In this document: positions 39,952 through 47,930 of the stretch, piece by piece | How the letters are laid out: every line of letters begins with the position of its first letter | How positions within the stretch are numbered: the first letter of the stretch is position 1 | Origin: Bacteroidota bacterium | GTDB taxonomy: Bacteria > Bacteroidota > Bacteroidia > Bacteroidales > NBLH01 | Length of the DNA stretch: 64,000 nucleotides | NCBI GenBank assembly: GCA_025361565.1 | Contig: JANYKN010000081.1 | Location: 22,939 to 86,938 of the forward strand | Reading direction: 5' to 3' | Notes under the pieces: model-generated | Told to the model about the DNA's origin: nothing | The model's input: only the letters and a program-made list of their open reading frames with translations | Database searches by the model: none | Translations under genes and position numbers: made by a program

Positions 39952-42300
39952 ATGAAAACTATTATTTTTCGAATTCTAATTTCTTCATGCTTATTATTAA
40001 CTGCAATTAATATTTCTGCTCAAAGCGCTAAAAAATACTATAAAACAGCAAAAGAATTCAGTAAATCAGGCAGTTTTGACGAAGCAATTGAAAATTACAC
40101 AAAAGCAATTGACCTTGATCCACAATTTACAAAAGCATACATTGAAAGAGCTTCGGTTTATGAAGAACTTGGTCATCTAACAGAAGCAGCGGAGGATTAC
40201 AAAACATTGTCAGATCTTTTACCCACGGAATATATTTGGCTATATAAAACTGCCTCAATCAATTATATGCTTAATAAATATATTGTAGCTATCACTTTTT
40301 TAAATTCAGCATCCGAACTTGAAGAAAAGGATTCCAAAATATTGGAACTTAAAATGCGATGCGATATTGCATTGAGTAATTTTAAATCAGCATTAACTGA
40401 TTGCGATGGAGCCATTCAATTAAACCCATCAGCTGAAAATTATTATTACCATGGTATCATTCAAAAAAAACTTGAGAACTATCTACTTTCAGAAGCTGAT
40501 TTTAATGCATCCTTAAAAGTAGATCCGAATTATATTAACTCTTATATTGGTTTGGGGGTTGTAAAATTAAAGCAGAATAAAACAGAAGATGCCTTATTAT
40601 CAGTCAATAAGGCAATTCAAATAGATAATAAAAATAAGGAAGCATTAATGCTCCGAAGCCAAATCTATAAGAAAAAATCAGAAATTCCATCAGCGATAAA
40701 TGATTTATCAACTCTAGTCCAGTTTTATCCTGATGATGAAGAAATTCTTTATCAGCGTGGAATGACTTATTATGACAATAATCAATTCCAGAATGCTTTG
40801 GCAGACTTTAGTAAAGTTTTATTAAAGAATGAGAAAAACAAATCTGCACTTTACAAACGTGGAAATACTTATGAAAAGCTTGGAAAAAATGATGAAGCTT
40901 TAAAAGATTACGAAAAACTTTTGAGTATAAAAATTGCCGGCGATGATTCAACTCAAATTTATAAAATAGCAGCAGAAAAATTGTATGAATTAAATAGAGA
41001 GAATGATTCTCCAATTATTTCTATTGTTTCTGAAAAGCTTCTTGCAGATAAATCAATTGGAGTTCCTGATAACATTGAGGAAACCCAATTGATAATTAAG
41101 GTGAAAGATAAAAACAAAATTCAAACACTAATTGTTGATGGCAATAATTTGAGATTTAATGCCGATTCGCTATCATCTGGATTTACTGTAACTATAAATA
41201 TCAAAAACAAAAAAAAGATTACCATTGAAAGTGAAGATATTTATAAAAATAAAGCAATATTGGAATTAAAACTGACAAGAAATGAAACAATTCCTCCAAC
41301 AATTGCAATTCTAACACCTTATGTTTCAGAAAAAAACGAAATATTTGTTGATCCTCAAATTCCTGAATTTCTAATTGAAGGAAGAGTTATGGATGATAGT
41401 AAAATTGCTTCGATTGAAATAAATAGAATACAAGCAAAATTTAATAATACTGAAAATAACCCAAAATTTTCAGTCAAAATTAATCCAACAAATAAGGACC
41501 AATTGGAATTTATAGTTAAAGATATTTATGGAAACGCCGAGGTTAAAACATACAAAATAAACCGAAATGTAGCTGAATTAATTAATAATAACCCAATGGG
41601 CAATACTTGGGTGGTTTTTATCGAAAACACTGAATACAATGCATTTACAAGTGTAAAGGGACCAGAAAAAGACGTTAGCATGATGAAAAGCGCTCTTTCA
41701 AAGTATCAAATCAACAACATTTTACACAAAAAGAATATGTCCAAACAGCAAATGGAAAAATTCTTTAATACTGAACTTCGCGATCTGGTTCGTGATAATC
41801 AGGTAAATTCGATTCTAATCTGGTATGCCGGTCTAGGAAAATATATTAACGAAAATAGTTATTGGATTCCGACCGATGCAAAAAGAGATAGCGAAATGAG
41901 TTATTTTAATATTAATTCCTTAAAATCTTCCATGCAAGCTTATACAAAAAATATTACACATACCCTTATTGTAACAGATGCTTGTGAAACAGGGCCATCA
42001 TTTTATATGTCCATGCGATCATTGCCCACTGAGCGGGATTGTAACAATCCAAAAGCTACCAAATTCAAATCATCTCAGGTATTTACTTCAGCTGGATATG
42101 GCTTGGCTGATGAAAACACCCAGTTTACAAAAACATTTGCTAATTCTTTGAATTTTAACAACAATGGCTGCATCCCAATAGATAAAATTGTAATAAAAGT
42201 TTCTTCAGTTGTACAACAAAATGATAACCAAAAACCGAAATTTGGTAAAATCGCCGGGTTTGAAGATGAAAATGGCACTTTCATTTTCATTAAAAAATAA
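39952..42300 (+). CDS. Exported TPR protein with caspase-like (C14) domain lacking the catalytic His
   Basis: 782 aa from the ATG at 39952, chosen because the signal peptide then begins MKTIIFRILISSCLLLTAIN and ends at ISAQ; the frame opens 16 codons earlier. About residues 30-335 hold some eight TPR units (for example YTKAIDLDPQFTKAYIERAS). A beta-rich linker follows, then a C14 caspase-like p20 domain from about 555. The expected YAGHG reads YAGLG, with Leu at 628 where His should be, while the Cys is kept in VTDACETG (C678). The normal WIPTDAKRD stretch is also present. It should be outside the cytoplasm, and may bind peptides rather than cut them. It lies 45 nt before the SpoIIE gene. Confidence 0.88.
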   Translation: MKTIIFRILISSCLLLTAINISAQSAKKYYKTAKEFSKSGSFDEAIENYTKAIDLDPQFTKAYIERASVYEELGHLTEAAEDYKTLSDLLPTEYIWLYKTASINYMLNKYIVAITFLNSASELEEKDSKILELKMRCDIALSNFKSALTDCDGAIQLNPSAENYYYHGIIQKKLENYLLSEADFNASLKVDPNYINSYIGLGVVKLKQNKTEDALLSVNKAIQIDNKNKEALMLRSQIYKKKSEIPSAINDLSTLVQFYPDDEEILYQRGMTYYDNNQFQNALADFSKVLLKNEKNKSALYKRGNTYEKLGKNDEALKDYEKLLSIKIAGDDSTQIYKIAAEKLYELNRENDSPIISIVSEKLLADKSIGVPDNIEETQLIIKVKDKNKIQTLIVDGNNLRFNADSLSSGFTVTINIKNKKKITIESEDIYKNKAILELKLTRNETIPPTIAILTPYVSEKNEIFVDPQIPEFLIEGRVMDDSKIASIEINRIQAKFNNTENNPKFSVKINPTNKDQLEFIVKDIYGNAEVKTYKINRNVAELINNNPMGNTWVVFIENTEYNAFTSVKGPEKDVSMMKSALSKYQINNILHKKNMSKQQMEKFFNTELRDLVRDNQVNSILIWYAGLGKYINENSYWIPTDAKRDSEMSYFNINSLKSSMQAYTKNITHTLIVTDACETGPSFYMSMRSLPTERDCNNPKATKFKSSQVFTSAGYGLADENTQFTKTFANSLNFNNNGCIPIDKIVIKVSSVVQQNDNQKPKFGKIAGFEDENGTFIFIKK

Positions 42301-42345
42301 CAATATAAAGTTTGCACTACTTAATAAACCAAAGTTTAAAATAAA

Positions 42346-45300
42346 ATGGAATTCATTAAATATCAATATTTTAAATTAAAATTTAAACTTCCTTTCCTAG
42401 TATTTTTTACAATTTTAAATGTTGAAGTTTCAATAGGACAACAATATTATTTTGACAATTACAATGTTAAAGAAGGATTGGCTCAATCTACAGTTTATGA
42501 TGTAATTCAAGACGCAAAAGGTTATTTATGGATAGGAACTGCAGCAGGTCTTTCGAGATTTAATGGCATACAATTTACCAATTACACCCAAGAAACCGGA
42601 TTAGCGAAAGATGCAGTCCAAAAGATATTTCAAGATTCAAATGGCAATTTGTGGTTTGGACATAAAGGTGGTGGATTAAGCCGATTAAAAAATGACAGCA
42701 TTCAATTTATACAACCTGATACTGTTGTAGCCGATATCACTGCGATTGTTGAAGACAATGATGGAAATATTTGGATTGGAACCCATGGATCCGGTGCTTT
42801 TAAACTAAAAAACCCTAATGTAAATTCACTAAAAAATATTGACTATATCCAATATAAAGGTGGCAATGACAAGTTTAACGATTTGGTATTTTCCATCTTA
42901 AAAGCTCAAGATGGAACACTTTATTTTATTGTAGACTGGGCCATAAAGTATTTTGACTCCAAGGAGAAATCATTCAAAAATTACAGTCCTAAAAATTTAA
43001 CTCAGTTTTATCAATTCACATGTATTTACGAAGACCACAGTGGAGATTTATGGTTTGGAACCGTAAATGGTGGCCTTATTAAATCAAACAAAGATGGCAC
43101 ATATTCTATTTTTACAGAAAAAAACGGACTAGCTCATAATTTAATAACTTCGATAAAGGAAGATAAAGACAATAATATGTGGATTGGCACCTGGGGTGGA
43201 GGTATTAGTCTGATTAAAAATAATATAATCACTAATTTTAATCTCGACAATGGTTTACCTGATTTAAAAATACGCTGTATAAAAGAAGATTTTGAAGGAA
43301 ATATATTGATCGGAACCTACGATAATGGACTTTGCGTATTTAAAGGCCAACATTTTATCAATTATTCGGAAAAAGATGGTATAAAAGGCAATCACATTTG
43401 GGCTATTCTTGAAGATAAGGAGGGTAAATTTTGGTTTGGCACTAACATGGGAATTACCGTTTGTACAAAATCAGGTAATTCATTTACAAATCCGATTTAT
43501 TATAATGAAGAAAACAAAAAAATTTCCGGCAACCTAATTCGGTTTTTAAATGAAGACAAAAATGGGAATATTTGGATTGGCACTGAAAATGCCGGCGTTC
43601 TAGAATACCAAAAAAAAACCAAATCATTTGATTACAGCTTTTTAATTAACGGAAATATTCAGCAAAGCAACATGGTTACTGCCATGGAAATTGACAATAA
43701 TAACAATTTATGGATTGGAACTTCAGATGGATTAATCAATTATGAAATAAATACCGATAAAGTTGCTTTTATAACTACAAAGTATGGAATTGCAGGTAAT
43801 GATATAAGCGCCTTATTTCATGACTCTAACAACCAATTATGGATAGGCTGCATACGAAATGGTCTTACACTTTTCAATGAAAAGGATACTTCCTTCCATA
43901 TTATAAAAAATGGTTTTCAATTTACACCAACCTGCATAACCGAATCAACTGATAAAAAAATATGGGTAGGGACGCAAGCAAATGGCGTACTCGTTTTTGA
44001 AGGTGCAAGATTGGTCAGGCAATATAAAATATCAGATGGATTGCTGGCAGATTATATCACCAGTATTATTTCAGGAATCAATGGTGACGTTTATATCGGA
44101 ACAAGCAGAGGTTTAAACAAATACAATCAGACTCAGAACCGGATTTTATCATATTCTGAAAAAACCGGATTTATTGGAATTGAAGTAAAAAAAAATGCAA
44201 GCTTTAAAGATAAAGATGGTAATATATGGTTTGGAACAGTTAAAGGTGCAACGCGTGTTGACATATCATATGCTCCGAGTAACAATCTGGAACCTATTAC
44301 TTTTATTAGCAGGCTGAGGGTAAACTTAAAAGATACTAAATTATCTCCTAATCTTTTGCTGAAACACACTGAAAACTCTATTATTTTTGATTATACCAGC
44401 ATTTGTCTTACAGATCCTAATGCGGTAGTTTATAAAATAATGCTCGAAGGTGCAGACAAGGATTGGAGACCCGAAACAAATCAAACAACAGCAAGCTATT
44501 CAAGCTTACAGCCTGGCGCTTACACCTTTAAAGTAATTGCTAAAAATAGTTTTGGAATATGGAATTCTGAACCTGCAATTTTTACTTTTACAATTAGGCC
44601 TCCGCTTTGGAAGTCACCTTGGTTTTACATGTTTATTGGTCTTGTTGGATTTTCTTTAATCTTGTTATATATAAAAATCCGGGAAAGTAATTTAGTTAAA
44701 GAAAAAAAAGTACTGGCAGAAAAAGTTGAGGAACGAACTATCGAAATCAGCAAAAAAAACAAAGAACTTGAACTTAAAAACAAAAACATTACTGATAGTA
44801 TTAAATATGCAAAACGCATACAGGATGCAATGCTACCAGATTTGGATTATTTGAAACAAATCATCAATGATTTTTTTATTCTTTATAAACCCAGGGATAT
44901 TGTAAGTGGTGATTATTATTGGGCTACAAAAAAAGGAGAACATCTGATTTTTGCGGCGGCAGATTGCACTGGTCATGGTGTTCCCGGAGCTTTTATGAGC
45001 ATGTTGGGTATTACTGTACTTGACGAAATTGTGAACAAAAAAAACATATTTGATTCAAACCAAATACTTGACGAAATGCGTGAAGCGGTTATTAAATCGC
45101 TAAAACAAAAAGGATTGCGTGGCGAAGCCCAAGACGGCATGGATCTTTCCCTATGTTCCATCAACACAAAAAATCTGGTAATGCAATATTCTGGAGCTTA
45201 TAATCCTTTATATATTGCAAGAGATGGCGAACTTATACGATATAAAGCCAATCGCATGCCAATTGGGATCTACTACAAAAATACTTCCGGATTTAGCTGC

Positions 45301-45543
45301 CAAACCATCCAACTTCAGAAAAATGATATCATTTATTTATTTTCCGATGGTTATTTGGACCAATTTAGTGAAATGAATGGTGAAAAATTAATGCTGAAAA
45401 ACTTCAGGCAATATCTCTTAGAAACTTGTCATTCACCATTAAATGAGCAAAAAGATTTTCTTGAAAACAAATTAAAAGAATGGCAAGGTAATGCTGAACA
45501 AGTAGATGATATTCTTGTTTTTGGAGTCAGAATTGATTTTTAG
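42346..45543 (+). CDS. Periplasmic beta-propeller sensor fused to cytosolic SpoIIE (PP2C) phosphatase
   Basis: 1065 aa. An N-terminal signal or anchor (about 14-32) precedes two-component-regulator propeller repeats (about 35-645; many LWIGT and IWIGT motifs), a Y_Y_Y domain (about 680-745), a membrane helix (about 757-780), a coiled coil (785-820) and a SpoIIE/PP2C phosphatase (about 815-1065). Metal-site motifs are intact: SGDYYW, AADCTGHGVPG, GMDLSL, SDGYLDQ, VDDILVFG. I infer that an outside signal controls a cytosolic Ser/Thr phosphatase, for example in an anti-sigma partner switch, but no such partner gene is in the window. It follows the caspase-like gene by 45 nt, most likely in one operon. 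Confidence 0.9.
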   Translation: MEFIKYQYFKLKFKLPFLVFFTILNVEVSIGQQYYFDNYNVKEGLAQSTVYDVIQDAKGYLWIGTAAGLSRFNGIQFTNYTQETGLAKDAVQKIFQDSNGNLWFGHKGGGLSRLKNDSIQFIQPDTVVADITAIVEDNDGNIWIGTHGSGAFKLKNPNVNSLKNIDYIQYKGGNDKFNDLVFSILKAQDGTLYFIVDWAIKYFDSKEKSFKNYSPKNLTQFYQFTCIYEDHSGDLWFGTVNGGLIKSNKDGTYSIFTEKNGLAHNLITSIKEDKDNNMWIGTWGGGISLIKNNIITNFNLDNGLPDLKIRCIKEDFEGNILIGTYDNGLCVFKGQHFINYSEKDGIKGNHIWAILEDKEGKFWFGTNMGITVCTKSGNSFTNPIYYNEENKKISGNLIRFLNEDKNGNIWIGTENAGVLEYQKKTKSFDYSFLINGNIQQSNMVTAMEIDNNNNLWIGTSDGLINYEINTDKVAFITTKYGIAGNDISALFHDSNNQLWIGCIRNGLTLFNEKDTSFHIIKNGFQFTPTCITESTDKKIWVGTQANGVLVFEGARLVRQYKISDGLLADYITSIISGINGDVYIGTSRGLNKYNQTQNRILSYSEKTGFIGIEVKKNASFKDKDGNIWFGTVKGATRVDISYAPSNNLEPITFISRLRVNLKDTKLSPNLLLKHTENSIIFDYTSICLTDPNAVVYKIMLEGADKDWRPETNQTTASYSSLQPGAYTFKVIAKNSFGIWNSEPAIFTFTIRPPLWKSPWFYMFIGLVGFSLILLYIKIRESNLVKEKKVLAEKVEERTIEISKKNKELELKNKNITDSIKYAKRIQDAMLPDLDYLKQIINDFFILYKPRDIVSGDYYWATKKGEHLIFAAADCTGHGVPGAFMSMLGITVLDEIVNKKNIFDSNQILDEMREAVIKSLKQKGLRGEAQDGMDLSLCSINTKNLVMQYSGAYNPLYIARDGELIRYKANRMPIGIYYKNTSGFSCQTIQLQKNDIIYLFSDGYLDQFSEMNGEKLMLKNFRQYLLETCHSPLNEQKDFLENKLKEWQGNAEQVDDILVFGVRIDF

Positions 45544-45683
45544 CATAAACCGCTTCAAATACATTTATTAAACTCAGATTCTTAAACCTCTAAGAATAAA
45601 ATAATATTTTGCTCGTTTCTTATTAGTGTTTAAATTCGTAGAACTATAAAAATGCACATAAATAATTTAAAAACAGAAATGAT

Positions 45684-46334
45684 ATGAAAACATCCAAACA
45701 AATCAACACATTGAATTTGATAAAGAACACTTTGATTTTAATGGCATTGGCTATGCTTTTAGTTGGCCCGGCAGGCTGTAAACCAAAAAAACCAATCGTA
45801 AAAGATGATCCAAAAGAAAATCAAGATCAGGTAAATGCGCAATTGGTTAAAGCAAAATCAACATTAACAGAACTTTTAAGCCCTGAGTGCACAAAAAGCA
45901 TTGAAGAAAAAGAAAAAATTGTTGCCGATATTAAAGCACTTAACCTTAAAGATCAAGGTTTAAATGATTTAATTGCTCAGGTTGAAACCAGCATTGCAAA
46001 TGAAAAGGAGGCAATCCGCATTGCAGATGAAAAAGCAAAAGAAGCTGCCAAACCCGAAAATAAATTACGAAAGTACTTCAAGGATATTGCAAGTGCATCC
46101 AGCGATGCTGAAGCCAATACATTAATTGAAGAAGCAATTGGCATGTTTGTTTCCGATCAGGCTAATGTTCTAATTATTATAAGCCAGGACGAACATATGA
46201 AGGATTATGACAAACCAACAAAAATCAGAAAATATTTAAATTATCTAAAAGATTCAAAAAGCAACATAAACGATGTTGACCAAATTCATTGGGAAGGTGA
46301 TAAAATCAAAACTCTTGAATTGAAGAAGAAATAA
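45684..46334 (+). CDS. Putative lipoprotein of unknown function
   Basis: A 216-aa protein with a hydrophobic leader and a Cys at about residue 32 in a lipobox-like VGPAGC, so probably an exported lipoprotein. After a charged, Lys/Glu-rich helical part (50-130) comes a C-terminal region (about 135-216) with EANTLIEEAIGMFVSD and KIRKYLNYLKDS. This pattern recurs in the next gene and in the LRR protein (see findings). I do not recognise a named family. It is 140 nt after the SpoIIE gene. Confidence 0.7.
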   Translation: MKTSKQINTLNLIKNTLILMALAMLLVGPAGCKPKKPIVKDDPKENQDQVNAQLVKAKSTLTELLSPECTKSIEEKEKIVADIKALNLKDQGLNDLIAQVETSIANEKEAIRIADEKAKEAAKPENKLRKYFKDIASASSDAEANTLIEEAIGMFVSDQANVLIIISQDEHMKDYDKPTKIRKYLNYLKDSKSNINDVDQIHWEGDKIKTLELKKK

Positions 46335-46362
46335 TCGTTCAAAAAACAATTGCTTATCAAAT

Positions 46363-46404
46363 ATTATGAATATAAGATTTTAAATAATTTTCTATATTCA
46401 TAAT
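46363..46404. repeat. Perfect 12-bp inverted repeat
   Basis: ATTATGAATATA at 46363-46374 pairs with TATATTCATAAT at 46393-46404 across an 18-nt AT-rich loop. No T tract follows. It lies between two small exported-protein genes and could be a weak terminator or an mRNA processing hairpin. Confidence 0.5.
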
Positions 46405-46442
46405 GTGCATTAATTATCATTAATTCAATTAAATAATTAGAC

Positions 46443-47021
46443 ATGAAAAATATAAAAATGATGCTTGCGATTTTTTTCGTTATCGCATTTTTCCAAAAAA
46501 TATCAGCGCAGGATAATATCAGTCCTGAGCGTAAAGCAGCAATCGATTCTTTAGCTCTTGAAAAAGTTAGGGACCTGAGTAAATACATCAGTATTTTAGG
46601 TGATAAAAAAACTCCATTTTCTGAAGCAAATAGGGTAATTGACAGAGCATTAGAACTCTTTATGCCAGGCAGCATCATGGGTGTATCTTCACTCTACCGT
46701 AAAAAAATCACCAACTATCCTATTAAGGAATATCTTCAAAGATTAACAAGGCTTAACTACCAAAGTGTAAGCATAACATGGTTTAACATACAGTATGTAA
46801 GCGATTTGGTAAAACAGCCTGATGGAAGATATGTAGGTGTGATAACGATATTCCAACGTTTTGAAGGAGTTACTAAAGAAGGCTTAAAATATGTTGATGT
46901 TACAAAAAAAGACATCACTATTTACGTTGAACGCAAACAAACCCAAATTGATGGTATTCCTGTTGGATTCTGGGATGTGCTTCTTGGTGATATCAGAGTT
47001 AAAGAAACAACCAAAGGTTAA
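46443..47021 (+). CDS. Exported protein of unknown function, shared-module family
   Basis: 192 aa with a clean signal peptide (1-22, ending KISAQ). The remaining part reads EANRVIDRALELFMPGS, then PIKEYLQRLTRLNYQSVSIT and a beta-rich stretch (RYVGVITIFQRFEGV). This follows the same order as residues 60-225 of the 873-aa LRR protein and the end of the 216-aa lipoprotein. The alternating helix and strand arrangement resembles an NTF2-like fold, but that is a guess. It ends before a terminator at 47039. Confidence 0.7.
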   Translation: MKNIKMMLAIFFVIAFFQKISAQDNISPERKAAIDSLALEKVRDLSKYISILGDKKTPFSEANRVIDRALELFMPGSIMGVSSLYRKKITNYPIKEYLQRLTRLNYQSVSITWFNIQYVSDLVKQPDGRYVGVITIFQRFEGVTKEGLKYVDVTKKDITIYVERKQTQIDGIPVGFWDVLLGDIRVKETTKG

Positions 47022-47038
47022 AATTCTTCCAATTAAAT

Positions 47039-47076
47039 AAAAGCACTATTAAAGCAACTTGCTTATAGTGCTTTTT
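47039..47076 (+). terminator. Terminator after the 192-aa gene
   Basis: An 11-bp stem (47039-47049 with 47065-47075; AAAAGCACTAT/ATAGTGCTTTT) with a 15-nt loop, ending in TTTTT. Confidence 0.7.
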
Positions 47077-47096
47077 ATTAAACTAAAACTTAAATT

Positions 47097-47930
47097 ATGT
47101 GTAAATTCTTTCTTTTCGCTATTGTTTTTATTACTCTTCTTGAAAATACTTCTGCACAAATTATCAGCAACAATGGGCAGGAAGACGAAACAACCTTGTA
47201 TGCCTCCACAAAACAGGTTAATCAATTTATAAGGAGATTTAATGGAGAGGAGGATTTACATGGTGTCCGTTTATATCCCAAAGACAAAAAATACAGGGAT
47301 CCTTCTTTACGAAAAAGTTATCTTATCAACTTGTTTGACTCAGAAAACAGCAACCTCAAAGCTCAAAAAGATGAATTTATTACTTGTGTCAATTCATCAG
47401 GGAAACCACAGTTTTTCGATTTTTATGGAGAAAACTGGCTTGCAGAGGTTTCATCTAAATTTCTTTATAATGGTAAAGAACAGGATGTTGTTATGTTTTT
47501 TAAGCTCGAAAAAGAAACTGGAGGATATAAATGGTCCTTTGCAAACGTATATGCAAGTTTTTTTGAGCAGGAATTTAATACCAGCCCACCAACCGAGACT
47601 AAATTTATTCATCCTATGAGTCACGAAATTGACTTTATGAGCCTGGATAAAATATTTGAATTCAACCACAAACAAATCGAACATTACGCATACAAGAATT
47701 TTGCGCCTGATTATTTAAGCCTTTTTTTCCACGAAGTAAAAAAAGGAAATCTTGTTTATCAATCGGTAACTGATGTTAAATTCCATAACTTTCAAATTGA
47801 GAACTGGTATTTCGAAATGCAATATTTCAACAGAAAAGGAGATAATACAGGGTGGTTAATTTCAAACCTGATTAAAATACCTGAAAAAGATAAAGCTTCA
47901 TTAATTAAATCAATCAATCATGAAAACTAA
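47097..47930 (+). CDS. Exported protein of unknown function
   Basis: 277 aa with a signal peptide (1-20, ending NTSAQ). There is no lipobox and no further membrane span. The body is rich in Phe, Tyr and Trp (FFDFYGENWLAEVSSKF; FHNFQIENWYFEMQYFNRKG) and ends GWLISNLIKIPEKDKASLIK. I do not recognise a family. Its last 11 nt overlap the start of the LRR gene, so the two are translationally coupled and should work together. Confidence 0.75.
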   Translation: MCKFFLFAIVFITLLENTSAQIISNNGQEDETTLYASTKQVNQFIRRFNGEEDLHGVRLYPKDKKYRDPSLRKSYLINLFDSENSNLKAQKDEFITCVNSSGKPQFFDFYGENWLAEVSSKFLYNGKEQDVVMFFKLEKETGGYKWSFANVYASFFEQEFNTSPPTETKFIHPMSHEIDFMSLDKIFEFNHKQIEHYAYKNFAPDYLSLFFHEVKKGNLVYQSVTDVKFHNFQIENWYFEMQYFNRKGDNTGWLISNLIKIPEKDKASLIKSINHEN

